DNA from: Bacteroidota bacterium
GTDB lineage: Bacteria > Bacteroidota > Bacteroidia > Chitinophagales > Chitinophagaceae
NCBI GenBank assembly: GCA_947458915.1
Contig: CANHAE010000007.1
Span: forward strand, 1-37,963
Length of the DNA stretch: 37,963 bases
Direction: 5' to 3'
The position numbers and the translations under genes are program-made. Shown here one piece after another: positions 9,749 through 18,622 of this stretch. The notes beneath the pieces were generated by a model. The model worked only from the letters and a program-made list of their open reading frames with translations, did no database searches and was not told where the DNA came from. Position 1 is the first letter of the stretch. Each line of letters begins with the position of its first letter.

Positions 9749-9766
9749 TCAATATTATTTGAACAA

Positions 9767-9774
9767 CGAAAATA
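9767..9774 (-). promoter_or_regulatory. -7 element TATTTTCG upstream of miaB
   Basis: 18 nt upstream of ATG; TTG 21 nt further upstream. Confidence 0.45.
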
Positions 9775-9910
9775 GTTAAAAATAACAGTATATGCCAACT
9801 TGTCAGCCAAATTGAGTTAAATAATTGATTAACAAATGCTTAAAAATGAATTTATTATAAGGGATCATTAAAAATATAAAGTAGGTTTAGCATGTTTAGG
9901 TAAGCCTCCT

Positions 9911-9918
9911 TATATTTG
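9911..9918 (+). promoter_or_regulatory. -7 element TATATTTG
   Basis: TAnnTTTG 16 nt upstream of ATG 9935. Confidence 0.45.
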
Positions 9919-9934
9919 ACCAAACCTTTATAAT

Positions 9935-10903
9935 ATGAAGCATTTGCTTGTATGTATTGTATTCTTTTCCATTGTAAACAACGTAGTTTCCCAGGAATTG
10001 GTGGTCAATAAAATTAAATCTGAACTTTCCAGAAACGTAAAAAAGGATACAGACACTAGTAATTATAACTGGAAACAAGGAGGGTCTTATAACTTTAATT
10101 TATCTCAAAGTTCGCTTAGTAATTGGGCAGCTGGAGGTGATAATTTTAATATGTCCTTTAATAGTTACTTCAATTACTTTGCCTATTTTAAAAAACCACG
10201 CCACGGATGGGATAATAATTTGGACGTTAACCTAGGTTTTGTTCAATCTACAAGCCAGGGAGGCAGGAAAAATGACGACCGATTTGATCTTCTAAGTAAG
10301 TATGGATATAAAATTGATACTACTGGCAAATTATATCTGTCGGCTTTGTTTAACTTTCGTTCTCAGGTATTTGATGGGTATAATTATAGCGGGACCAATG
10401 CAACCTTCACTTCTTCATTGCTTTCACCTGCTTATTTGATTTTGTCGGCGGGGGTAGATTATAAACCAAATAAAGATTTATCTATTTTCTTTTCTCCACT
10501 TACTTCCCGTAATACCATAGTTTTAAATTCCAAACTTTCTGCTTTAGGTAAATATGGGGTAGAACCTGGGAAGCATGTTTATAAAGAAACTGGGTTATTT
10601 GTTACTGTAAATTATAGCAATACGATTGTACCTAATATTACTTATCGTGGTCGTGCCGATTTTTTCTCTAACTATTACGAAAAACCGGAAAATATTAATT
10701 TGTATATGACTAATTTTTTCAGTTTTAAAATAAATAAGCACTTCACAGCGTCCTATTCCTTAGACCTAATGTATGATGATAAAATTCGAATATTTGGCCC
10801 CTTAAAAAAATCGCCTGGTTTGCAGCTTAAAAGTATAATTGGAATTGGGTACTTTAAAAACTTGCAAATTAAAAAATCACTATTAAAACCAAAAGCTGTT
10901 TAG
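9935..10903 (+). CDS. DUF3078 domain-containing secreted/outer-membrane protein
   Basis: Signal peptide; NWKQGGSYNFNLSQSSLSNWAAGGDNFNMSFNSYFNYFAYFKKPRHGWDNNLDVNLG. Confidence 0.85.
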   Translation: MKHLLVCIVFFSIVNNVVSQELVVNKIKSELSRNVKKDTDTSNYNWKQGGSYNFNLSQSSLSNWAAGGDNFNMSFNSYFNYFAYFKKPRHGWDNNLDVNLGFVQSTSQGGRKNDDRFDLLSKYGYKIDTTGKLYLSALFNFRSQVFDGYNYSGTNATFTSSLLSPAYLILSAGVDYKPNKDLSIFFSPLTSRNTIVLNSKLSALGKYGVEPGKHVYKETGLFVTVNYSNTIVPNITYRGRADFFSNYYEKPENINLYMTNFFSFKINKHFTASYSLDLMYDDKIRIFGPLKKSPGLQLKSIIGIGYFKNLQIKKSLLKPKAV

Positions 10904-10906
10904 CAT

Positions 10907-12028
10907 TTATTTTGCGATTGCTTTTAGGGTGTGTTTTATTTTATTTGCTTTGTGCGTTAAATCCTGATAATCACTGCTCATAATGGTTACGTGACCCATT
11001 TTACGGCCAGGCTTGGTTATTTTTTTTCCATATAAATGTACAAACACATTTTCCATACCTAAAACTTCGTCAAGGCCTTCGTAAAAAACATTGCCGTTAT
11101 AACCTTCGCTGCCAATAATATTAACAATTGCCGACGGCAAAATTGGGTTTGTGTTTCCTAAAGGGTAATTCAATAATATACGTAATAACATATCGTATTG
11201 ACTACTAAAGTTTGCTTCAATGGTATGGTGGCCACTATTATGCACACGAGGGGCAGTTTCATTCACCCAAATATCACCAGCTTTGTCAATAAATAATTCA
11301 ATTGCAAATAAGCCAGGGCTCTTTAAACTAGTTACTACTTTTCTTGCAATTGCTTCGGCTTTCCATAATTGTTTCTGTTCTAACCTTGAAGGGCTTAATT
11401 GATAGTCCAATAAATTATACACAGGGTCAAATATCATTTCAGCTGGAGGATAAATGATTGTCTCACCTTTAGCATCCATGCCCACAATTAGGGCAATTTC
11501 TTTCGCTATACTTATTTTTTGCTCTAATACCGAAGGGCCATTGAAGCCTAATGCAATTTCATGTTCCGTATTTATTACTTGCACCCCTTTGCCATCATAA
11601 CCGCCTTCGCCTAATTTATGCACTGCTGGGAAAAAGTTTACATGCTTAATTAAATCAGTTTGCATGTTTGTTATATGAAATGCAGAAGTGGGGATTTCGT
11701 TTGTTTGATAAAACTGTTTTTGAAGAATTTTATTTTTAATAATCTTAATTGCTGCGGGAGTAGGGTATACTTTTACCCCTTCTTTTTCAAGTTGTTCCAA
11801 AGCCTCCACATTAACGGCTTCAATTTCTATAGTTAATGCATCTAAGTTTTTACCAAATGCATAAACTGCATCATAGTCTTGAATATTACCCAACGTGAAA
11901 TGATGACACAAATGTGCCGCAGGGCAGTTTGCATCATTTTCAAGCACATGTGTTGTAACATCATAATTGGCTGCAGCTTGTAAAAGCATTCTGCCTAGTT
12001 GCCCACCTCCTAATATTCCAATGTTCAT
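10907..12028 (-). CDS. purK: 5-(carboxyamino)imidazole ribonucleotide synthase PurK
   Basis: MNIGILGGGQLGRMLLQAA ATP-grasp; VNETAPRVHNSGHHTIEA; start set at MNIGILGG rather than ORF track start 12088. Confidence 0.94.
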   Translation of the reverse strand: MNIGILGGGQLGRMLLQAAANYDVTTHVLENDANCPAAHLCHHFTLGNIQDYDAVYAFGKNLDALTIEIEAVNVEALEQLEKEGVKVYPTPAAIKIIKNKILQKQFYQTNEIPTSAFHITNMQTDLIKHVNFFPAVHKLGEGGYDGKGVQVINTEHEIALGFNGPSVLEQKISIAKEIALIVGMDAKGETIIYPPAEMIFDPVYNLLDYQLSPSRLEQKQLWKAEAIARKVVTSLKSPGLFAIELFIDKAGDIWVNETAPRVHNSGHHTIEANFSSQYDMLLRILLNYPLGNTNPILPSAIVNIIGSEGYNGNVFYEGLDEVLGMENVFVHLYGKKITKPGRKMGHVTIMSSDYQDLTHKANKIKHTLKAIAK

Positions 12029-12048
12029 GTGCTTTAAATTGATTTTGA

Positions 12049-12056
12049 CAAAGATA
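12049..12056 (-). promoter_or_regulatory. -7 element TATCTTTG upstream of purK
   Basis: 20 nt upstream of the MNIGILGG start codon. Confidence 0.5.
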
Positions 12057-12069
12057 AGGGACAAAGCCT

Positions 12070-12077
12070 TAAATTTG
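12070..12077 (+). promoter_or_regulatory. -7 element TAAATTTG upstream of ABC ATPase gene
   Basis: TAnnTTTG 20 nt before ATG 12098; TTG at 12045-12047. Confidence 0.45.
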
Positions 12078-12097
12078 TTTTCATTCAACTCGAAAAT

Positions 12098-12862
12098 ATG
12101 TCTCCAAAAACCATCATTAGCGTTAATGACTTACACAAGTCCTATGGCGATTTTAAAGCAGTACAAGGAATAAGCTTTGAAGTATTTGAGGGGGAAATAT
12201 TCGGTTTATTAGGCCCAAATGGAGCAGGAAAATCTACGACGCTTGAAATTATAGAAACTTTAAGGGAGAAGACAAGTGGAGCAATATTGGTGGATGGAAT
12301 TGATTTAGATAAATCGCCAGAAGCGATTAAAAAAATTATTGGGGTGCAGTTACAGTCCTCTGGTTTTTATCCTAACTTAAATTTAATTGAACTTATTCAT
12401 TTATTTGTGGGGCTTTACCAAAATCAAGTGGATGCAATTGAATTGTTGAAGAAAGTAAATTTAGAAGATAAAGCAAAAGCTAAGTATAAAGAATTAAGTG
12501 GTGGGCAAAAACAACGATTTTCCATTGCAACTACTTTAATAAATAATCCTAAAATTATATTTTTAGACGAACCTACTACTGGCCTTGATCCTCAAGCTAG
12601 AAGGAACTTGTGGGAACTTATTAAAGAAATCAGGGACAATGGTACAACAGTAATTATTACAACACACTATATGGACGAAGCTGAGATTTTATGTGACAGG
12701 GTTGCTATTGTGGATAGTGGTAAAATTATTTCAATAAACACACCTAATGCACTCATTGACGAATTGGTGGCAACTGGATTTGAAAAAGTAAAAGAAGTGA
12801 AGAAGGCAAATTTAGAAGATGTGTTTATTCATTTGACTGGAAAAGAGTGGAGGGAAGATTAA
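12098..12862 (+). CDS. ABC transporter ATP-binding protein (ABC-2 exporter type)
   Basis: GPNGAGKST, LSGGQKQRFSIA, IIFLDEPTTGLDPQARR, H-loop TTHYMDEAE. Confidence 0.93.
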   Translation: MSPKTIISVNDLHKSYGDFKAVQGISFEVFEGEIFGLLGPNGAGKSTTLEIIETLREKTSGAILVDGIDLDKSPEAIKKIIGVQLQSSGFYPNLNLIELIHLFVGLYQNQVDAIELLKKVNLEDKAKAKYKELSGGQKQRFSIATTLINNPKIIFLDEPTTGLDPQARRNLWELIKEIRDNGTTVIITTHYMDEAEILCDRVAIVDSGKIISINTPNALIDELVATGFEKVKEVKKANLEDVFIHLTGKEWRED

Positions 12863-12941
12863 AAAAATTTTGTAAGGCTAGCCTTGAAACAATTAAAACT
12901 TAAAATACCATACAACCGTTCAATTATTTAAATTTTCAAAT

Positions 12942-13466
12942 ATGACAGATCCTAAATATCCCATTGGCAAATATGAAATAGCCCCATTTTCGCAAGCTCA
13001 AAAAGCCAAATGGATTAATGATTTACGCTATTTGCCAAAGGACCTAGAAATGGCAGTTCAAAATTTAGATAAAGCACAACTTGATACGCCATACCGAGAA
13101 GGAGGCTGGATGATTCAACAATTGGTGCATCATATTGCTGATAGTCATATGAATGCTTTTGCTAGGTTTAAATTTGGTTTGACCGAAGAATTGCCCACTA
13201 TTCAAACTTATGATGAAAGTGCTTGGGTTTCCATGGCAGATGCTTTAGACACACCAATTAATTATTCGACTACTTTATTACATGCATTGCATGAACGTTG
13301 GGCTAATTTGTTAGCAAGCCTGACAGACGACCAATGGCAAAGAAAAATTTTTCATCCGGGAAAAAACGCCGAAGTTAGTTTGTGGGATTTATTTGCCATT
13401 TATGCTTGGCATGGCAAGCACCATGTTGCACATATTACTACATTAAGGGAGCAGAAAGGTTGGTAA
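12942..13466 (+). CDS. YfiT/BstA-like DinB-fold putative metal-dependent thiol transferase
   Basis: YREGGWMIQQLVHHIADSHMNAFARFKFGLTEE and YAWHGKHHVAHI metal-binding His motifs. Confidence 0.88.
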   Translation: MTDPKYPIGKYEIAPFSQAQKAKWINDLRYLPKDLEMAVQNLDKAQLDTPYREGGWMIQQLVHHIADSHMNAFARFKFGLTEELPTIQTYDESAWVSMADALDTPINYSTTLLHALHERWANLLASLTDDQWQRKIFHPGKNAEVSLWDLFAIYAWHGKHHVAHITTLREQKGW

Positions 13467-13467
13467 A

Positions 13468-14790
13468 CTAAAAGTTGCTCCTATTTACTTCAGCGACTAA
13501 AAATACACTACCAATGACAAGGATCAAATCTTGTTGGGCCGCATTTTTTTTAGCAGCAGCTAATGCAATATTTACATTTTCGAAATAATCGCCATTTAAG
13601 TGTAATGCATTTCCTTTCTCGGCTAGTTCAATGGCTGGCAATGCCCTTGGTATATGTGATTGGGTAAAGTAGTATGTTGCATTCGTAGGTAATAATTTTA
13701 AAACGGCATCTATGTCTTTGTCTTTTACCATGCCTGTGACTATATGTAATTTAGTATAATGCAGGTGCTGCAATTGTTCTAATAAAGCGCGTATGCCATG
13801 TTCATTGTGTGCAACATCCAAAACAATTCTGGGGCTATCCTGTATACATTCCCACCGGCCCATTAGTCCGGTATTTTGTTTTATTTTGATTAGTGCAGCT
13901 AATACTTTATTAGTTTTTATTTTCCAACCCATGCTTGTAAGTAATTGCACAGCAACTAATACCCCCTTTAAGTTTTTGTACTGATATTGCCCTGGCAAAT
14001 CACATTCAATGGTAAAGTTCTTTTGAAAAACAGGCGCATCTAATAAATGAATAAGTGGCTGTTCAAATTCAAACAAGGAAGTTGCCCAATTATTTTGGAA
14101 TGATTTTAAGGTTAAAAATTCTTCAGCAAAATATATAGGTGCGCCCATTAATTTTGCTTTTTCAACAAATATGTTTTTGGATTCCGGGATAGTTTCATTA
14201 ATCACAACGGGGACGTTGTTTTTTATAATACCTGCTTTTTCTGAAGCGATTTCTGATAAGCTATTTCCTAAAAGGGCCATATGGTCCAAGCCTATATTTG
14301 TAATGATACTTAATTCGGGGTTTATGATATTGGTACTGTCTAGCCTGCCGCCTAATCCAGTTTCAATAATGGCTATATCCACTTTTTCTTGTGCAAAATA
14401 TTCGAAAGCCATACCTACTGTAATTTCGAAAAAGGAAGGTTCCACTTTTTCAATAAAACCTTTAATTCTTTCTGTAAAGGAAACAACAAAAGGTTTGGAA
14501 CACATTGCGCCGTTTATTTTTATGCGTTCTCTAAAGTCATATAAGTGAGGGGAAGTGTATAAGCCCGTTTTATAACCAGCTTCCTGTAATATAGAGGCTA
14601 ACATATGGCTAGTAGATCCTTTACCATTGGTTCCCGCTACATGAATTGTTTTGAATTTTTGTTGAGGGTTACCCAAGAAGTCACAAATTGCAATAGTATT
14701 ATGCAAATCATTTTTAATCGCTGCTGCACCAATGCGACTATACATGGGTAGGCGACTATACAAATAGTCAATGGTGTCTTGATAGGACAT
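13468..14790 (-). CDS. folC: Bifunctional folylpolyglutamate synthase/dihydrofolate synthase FolC
   Basis: TIHVAGTNGKGSTSHMLASIL, ETGLGGRLDSTNII, ITNIGLDHMALLG, LDVAHNEHGI. Confidence 0.95.
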   Translation of the reverse strand: MSYQDTIDYLYSRLPMYSRIGAAAIKNDLHNTIAICDFLGNPQQKFKTIHVAGTNGKGSTSHMLASILQEAGYKTGLYTSPHLYDFRERIKINGAMCSKPFVVSFTERIKGFIEKVEPSFFEITVGMAFEYFAQEKVDIAIIETGLGGRLDSTNIINPELSIITNIGLDHMALLGNSLSEIASEKAGIIKNNVPVVINETIPESKNIFVEKAKLMGAPIYFAEEFLTLKSFQNNWATSLFEFEQPLIHLLDAPVFQKNFTIECDLPGQYQYKNLKGVLVAVQLLTSMGWKIKTNKVLAALIKIKQNTGLMGRWECIQDSPRIVLDVAHNEHGIRALLEQLQHLHYTKLHIVTGMVKDKDIDAVLKLLPTNATYYFTQSHIPRALPAIELAEKGNALHLNGDYFENVNIALAAAKKNAAQQDLILVIGSVFLVAEVNRSNF

Positions 14791-14796
14791 ATTTGT

Positions 14797-15576
14797 TTAT
14801 TGAACTTCGAATTTAAACTTAACTGTTACAAATGAATTATGGTCGGCTGCGTTAAAACTAATTTTTGTAAGGTACTCAACAATTGCTCTTTTATATTTAG
14901 GATCATTGGAGGAAGACCCTTTTGCAATTTGTATAAAGCGACCAACACCTGCAGTATTCACTTCTATTTCAGCGTAAATGGTTGCCGGTTCAACATCACC
15001 ATTGAAAGAATATACTTTAGTAATACGTCGGTCGCCTTTGGTTACTAAAGGGCCACCTACTCCTGTGTATGCTTTTCCATTTATACTTCCATTGGCCACC
15101 CCTTGGTCACCTTTGCCGCCAACAATTCCCTGGTCTTTCACATTATTATAGCTGTCCTGATAGTTGCCGCCAGTGCTATTACCACCTGCATATTTTCCTA
15201 ATAAGGCTTTTGGTTTTGGAGTAGGAGGTACAGGTGCAATTTTATTTGTTGTTTTTGCTTTTCCAGTATTAACTGCTTCATCATTTGGGTCACTTGAATT
15301 GGCATTAATTTTAATTGCATCGCTTGTATTTGCTTTTACTTGTTTTGAAGCGCCTACTTCTGGTGCTGGCGCATCTTTACTCATTGGAGGTATTGTGCCA
15401 GCTCCGGTTTCGCTATTGCCCAAATTCACTTCCATATAAGTAGGCTCGGGAGGAACAATAGTTGGTGGAGCCTGTTGCCATTGTAACACAAAAAACAATA
15501 AAGAAAGTACTATACATATTAATAAAGTATAAACACTTGCTTTTATATTTTTTTGTTGTTCGAAGTTCAATTGCAT
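14797..15576 (-). CDS. TonB-like energy transducer protein
   Basis: Single N-terminal TM, Pro-rich PPTIVPPEPTYMEVNLG, Gly-rich spacer, C-terminal TonB-like domain; start taken at MQLNFEQQ. Confidence 0.7.
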   Translation of the reverse strand: MQLNFEQQKNIKASVYTLLICIVLSLLFFVLQWQQAPPTIVPPEPTYMEVNLGNSETGAGTIPPMSKDAPAPEVGASKQVKANTSDAIKINANSSDPNDEAVNTGKAKTTNKIAPVPPTPKPKALLGKYAGGNSTGGNYQDSYNNVKDQGIVGGKGDQGVANGSINGKAYTGVGGPLVTKGDRRITKVYSFNGDVEPATIYAEIEVNTAGVGRFIQIAKGSSSNDPKYKRAIVEYLTKISFNAADHNSFVTVKFKFEVQ

Positions 15577-15586
15577 GTTTATAAAA

Positions 15587-16348
15587 TTAACGTAAAAATA
15601 CATCATAACCCAATCTGCATAGGGTACCTATAATTACTAATAAAAACAAGGTTCGAATAAATTTGTTGCCTTTATTAATAGCCATTTTTGAGCCTAGCAT
15701 ACCACCAAGTGCATTGCAAAAAGCCATAGGGATGGCTATTGACCATAGAATGGAACCTTTTAGGATAAACAGAAATATAGAACCAAGGTTAGTGGCTAAA
15801 TTAACCACTTTCGCATGTGCGTTTGCTTGTAAAAAGTCAAAACCAAGTGAACTTATGAATGCTAAAACTAATAATGCACCTGCGCCTGGCCCAATAAAAC
15901 CATCATAAAATCCTAGTCCAACACAAATGGCAACACCTTTATACCAAGGGAAACTTACTTCAGTAAAGGCGGCTTTTAAGCCTAAATCTTTTTTAAAATA
16001 GGTATATAAGGCAATTATTAGCAGTACAACAATTAATACCGGTTTCATGAATTGGCTGCTCATTTTTGTTAAGCAAAATGAACCTGCAAAGGCAGCAATA
16101 AAAGCAACGGAAGTAAAAAGAAGTAAGCGGGGAAGGGGTATTTTTACTAGTTTCAAGTAATTCCTAGCCGCAAAAAAAGTACCAGTAAAAGCAGGTACTT
16201 TAAGGGAACCAATTACTCGAGCAACAGGTTCGTTAGGCAGTAATATTAATCCCGCAGGTGTTTGTATTAGTCCGCCTCCGCCCACAATCGCATCAACAAA
16301 GCCGGCAAAAAAAGCAACTATGCATAATATGATAAGTGTACTATCCAT
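15587..16348 (-). CDS. TSUP (TauE/SafE) family anion permease
   Basis: FFAGFVDAIVGGGGLIQTPAGLIL; GFYDGFIGPGAGALLVLAFISSLGFDFLQANAHAKVVNLATN. Confidence 0.92.
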   Translation of the reverse strand: MDSTLIILCIVAFFAGFVDAIVGGGGLIQTPAGLILLPNEPVARVIGSLKVPAFTGTFFAARNYLKLVKIPLPRLLLFTSVAFIAAFAGSFCLTKMSSQFMKPVLIVVLLIIALYTYFKKDLGLKAAFTEVSFPWYKGVAICVGLGFYDGFIGPGAGALLVLAFISSLGFDFLQANAHAKVVNLATNLGSIFLFILKGSILWSIAIPMAFCNALGGMLGSKMAINKGNKFIRTLFLLVIIGTLCRLGYDVFLR

Positions 16349-17261
16349 GTTGTTTCTTTGATGGCCAAGTATTCACTACAATCCCTGTAATAATTATTAA
16401 CCCGCTTATCACTTGTAAAAAATTAAATTGCTCGTTTAATATCCAAACTGCTTCTAACGCACTTAGCAAAGGAATTAATGTCCCAAATAATGAAGATTTT
16501 GCGGCTCCCAATTTATGTATTGCGCTATTCCATAAAAAATACGCAATAGTTGAGTTTCCAATACCTATATATAAAACACAAAATAAAAGCTCATTATTGT
16601 AAACAACCGGTTGCACATAAATCATTTCATAAATAGAAAAAGGGAAAAGTCCAATTGCGCCAATTGCAAATAAAACGAGTAAAAAACTATTATTAGATAT
16701 GCCTACTGGTTTACGTTTTACGAATACATTATAACCTCCAAAACAAAAACCAGCAGCTACCATCCATAAATCGCCAACCGAAAATTGCAAGTGAAATATA
16801 TTATTAATTTCACCTTTGGTAATTAGTAATAATATACCAATAATGCCTAACACAATTCCAGTAACACTTCTCCAGTTTAGTTTTTCATTCACAAACACCG
16901 CAGCTAATACAGTGGCTACTATTGGATGAATAATGGAACCAATTAATGCCATATTTATAGCAGTTGTATAATGCCCTGCTGTATAAATAAGTGTGTTATA
17001 AACCGCAAATCCCACTATGCCCATCCAAAAAAAGTAAATAGCGTTTTGTTTGAAAATTTCTTTTTCTTTTATAAAATTTTTATACGCGAAAGGGATGATG
17101 GTTAATGTCGCAATTGACCACCTAAAAAATGCTAAACTGATTGGCCCTGCTAAATGTATTGCATACCTGGATATAATAAAATTGCCAGACCAAATGATAC
17201 AGGCTATTATGGCTAATACCGCTCCAATTTGATGCTCTCTATTATAATGACTTTGTTTCAA
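16341..17261 (-). CDS. DMT superfamily (EamA) transporter
   Basis: About 10 TM; IIWSGNFIISRYAIHLAGPISLAFFRWSIATLTIIPF; two EamA repeats. Confidence 0.92.
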   Translation of the reverse strand: MKQSHYNREHQIGAVLAIIACIIWSGNFIISRYAIHLAGPISLAFFRWSIATLTIIPFAYKNFIKEKEIFKQNAIYFFWMGIVGFAVYNTLIYTAGHYTTAINMALIGSIIHPIVATVLAAVFVNEKLNWRSVTGIVLGIIGILLLITKGEINNIFHLQFSVGDLWMVAAGFCFGGYNVFVKRKPVGISNNSFLLVLFAIGAIGLFPFSIYEMIYVQPVVYNNELLFCVLYIGIGNSTIAYFLWNSAIHKLGAAKSSLFGTLIPLLSALEAVWILNEQFNFLQVISGLIIITGIVVNTWPSKKQHG

Positions 17262-17270
17262 TTATAAATA

Positions 17271-18572
17271 TTAATGATGAGCGAATTGTGAAGAAAAATC
17301 GCCCTTAATTCTTTCAATTGGAGGGTTGTAATAACCAAATTTTACATTCGGAAATTCTTCATGGATCAAGTCCATCATTTGTTTTATACCCATTATTTCT
17401 CCAATCTCTGTAACCCCAATTTTACCTAAATACCAGTCAGGGTCAATATTAAAATTTCTCCATTGAATCATCTTCAAATCGGTATCAATAATCAATTGTC
17501 TTAATGCTTCGTATTCTTCTACACTATCGGTCATACCAGGGAATACAAAATAGTTGATACTCGTCCATTTTCCAGCTGCTGACATTACACGTAAGCTTTC
17601 TTTTATATCTGCGAAAACATAATTGTTAGGACGGTAATATGCAGTGTAAACAGATTCGCGAGCCGAATTTAAACTTACTCTTAAACTGTCCAGTCCCACT
17701 GCTGCTAACTCGGCAACTGCAATGGGGTTTGAACCGTTTGAGTTAATATTTATACTTCCTTTATTGGTATGTTTCCTTATTTCAATAATCGCTTCTTTAA
17801 TGGTCTCCCACATCAATAAGGGTTCTCCTTCGCAACCTTGACCAAAACTTACAATAGGGAAAGGTGCCGTCATTAAGTGAGGAACTGTATATTCAACTAC
17901 TTCTGCGGCAGTTGGTTTAAAACTAAGTCGTTCTTGGTTACTAACTATTTCTTCCTCTATTGGCTGGAAAGAAATACACCCAATACAATTTGCATTACAT
18001 GCTGGAGAAATTGGAATTGGACATTCCCAACGTCCCATGGCAAAATTTCTTGCGGCAGGGCAATGGTAGGTCATACAACAGTTTTCCATTAAATGTTGAA
18101 CCAATCTGTTTTGAGGATAAGCACTTAATAGTTGTTCAGCACCTTTGTCAATAGTAGGTTGGTCATAGCCTTCACAATCCTGTCTAATGTCTTTTTCAAT
18201 TCGTACTGCAGGCACATAATTTTTGCCGTCTTGCCAACCCACAGCAGTGTAACAAAATAAGGGCAGAAGGGGCGCGTCTGGCAATGTTTCATAAGCTGCT
18301 ACATACAAACCAGTATGAGCTGGTGGTATAAAAGCTGCAACAGCCCAACCTTTTTCACATACGCGCATTACACCTGTTTCCACATCAATGCCAATACCTC
18401 TGCGTCCGGGTAATTCATATAAATTACCCCCTTCAGGAAGTTCTATCCAATCTTCCTCAGGAATAGGGAATGCATCCCAGCCAGCACGGCCAGTTACGTA
18501 TAAACTAGTATCTTCAAATATTTGGCCTTCGCCATCAGAATACAATATAAAAGGGGAGTCAAGTAATGCCAT
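17271..18572 (-). CDS. Radical SAM protein of unknown function
   Basis: ISPACNANCIGC (CxxxCxxC), FGQGCEGEPLL (GEP-type motif), ININSNGSNP; about 170-aa N-terminal extension with extra Cys. Confidence 0.88.
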   Translation of the reverse strand: MALLDSPFILYSDGEGQIFEDTSLYVTGRAGWDAFPIPEEDWIELPEGGNLYELPGRRGIGIDVETGVMRVCEKGWAVAAFIPPAHTGLYVAAYETLPDAPLLPLFCYTAVGWQDGKNYVPAVRIEKDIRQDCEGYDQPTIDKGAEQLLSAYPQNRLVQHLMENCCMTYHCPAARNFAMGRWECPIPISPACNANCIGCISFQPIEEEIVSNQERLSFKPTAAEVVEYTVPHLMTAPFPIVSFGQGCEGEPLLMWETIKEAIIEIRKHTNKGSININSNGSNPIAVAELAAVGLDSLRVSLNSARESVYTAYYRPNNYVFADIKESLRVMSAAGKWTSINYFVFPGMTDSVEEYEALRQLIIDTDLKMIQWRNFNIDPDWYLGKIGVTEIGEIMGIKQMMDLIHEEFPNVKFGYYNPPIERIKGDFSSQFAHH

Positions 18573-18576
18573 TGGT

Positions 18577-18584
18577 CAAAGGTA
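18577..18584 (-). promoter_or_regulatory. -7 element TACCTTTG only 4 nt upstream of the radical SAM ATG
   Basis: Minus strand reads TACCTTTG-ACCA-ATG. Confidence 0.45.
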
Positions 18585-18622
18585 TCAATTAATTAGTAAG
18601 GTTGTAACTAGTTATCGAAATG

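Noticed and set aside
14171-14548. 125-aa plus ORF
   Set aside because: Antisense shadow of folC.
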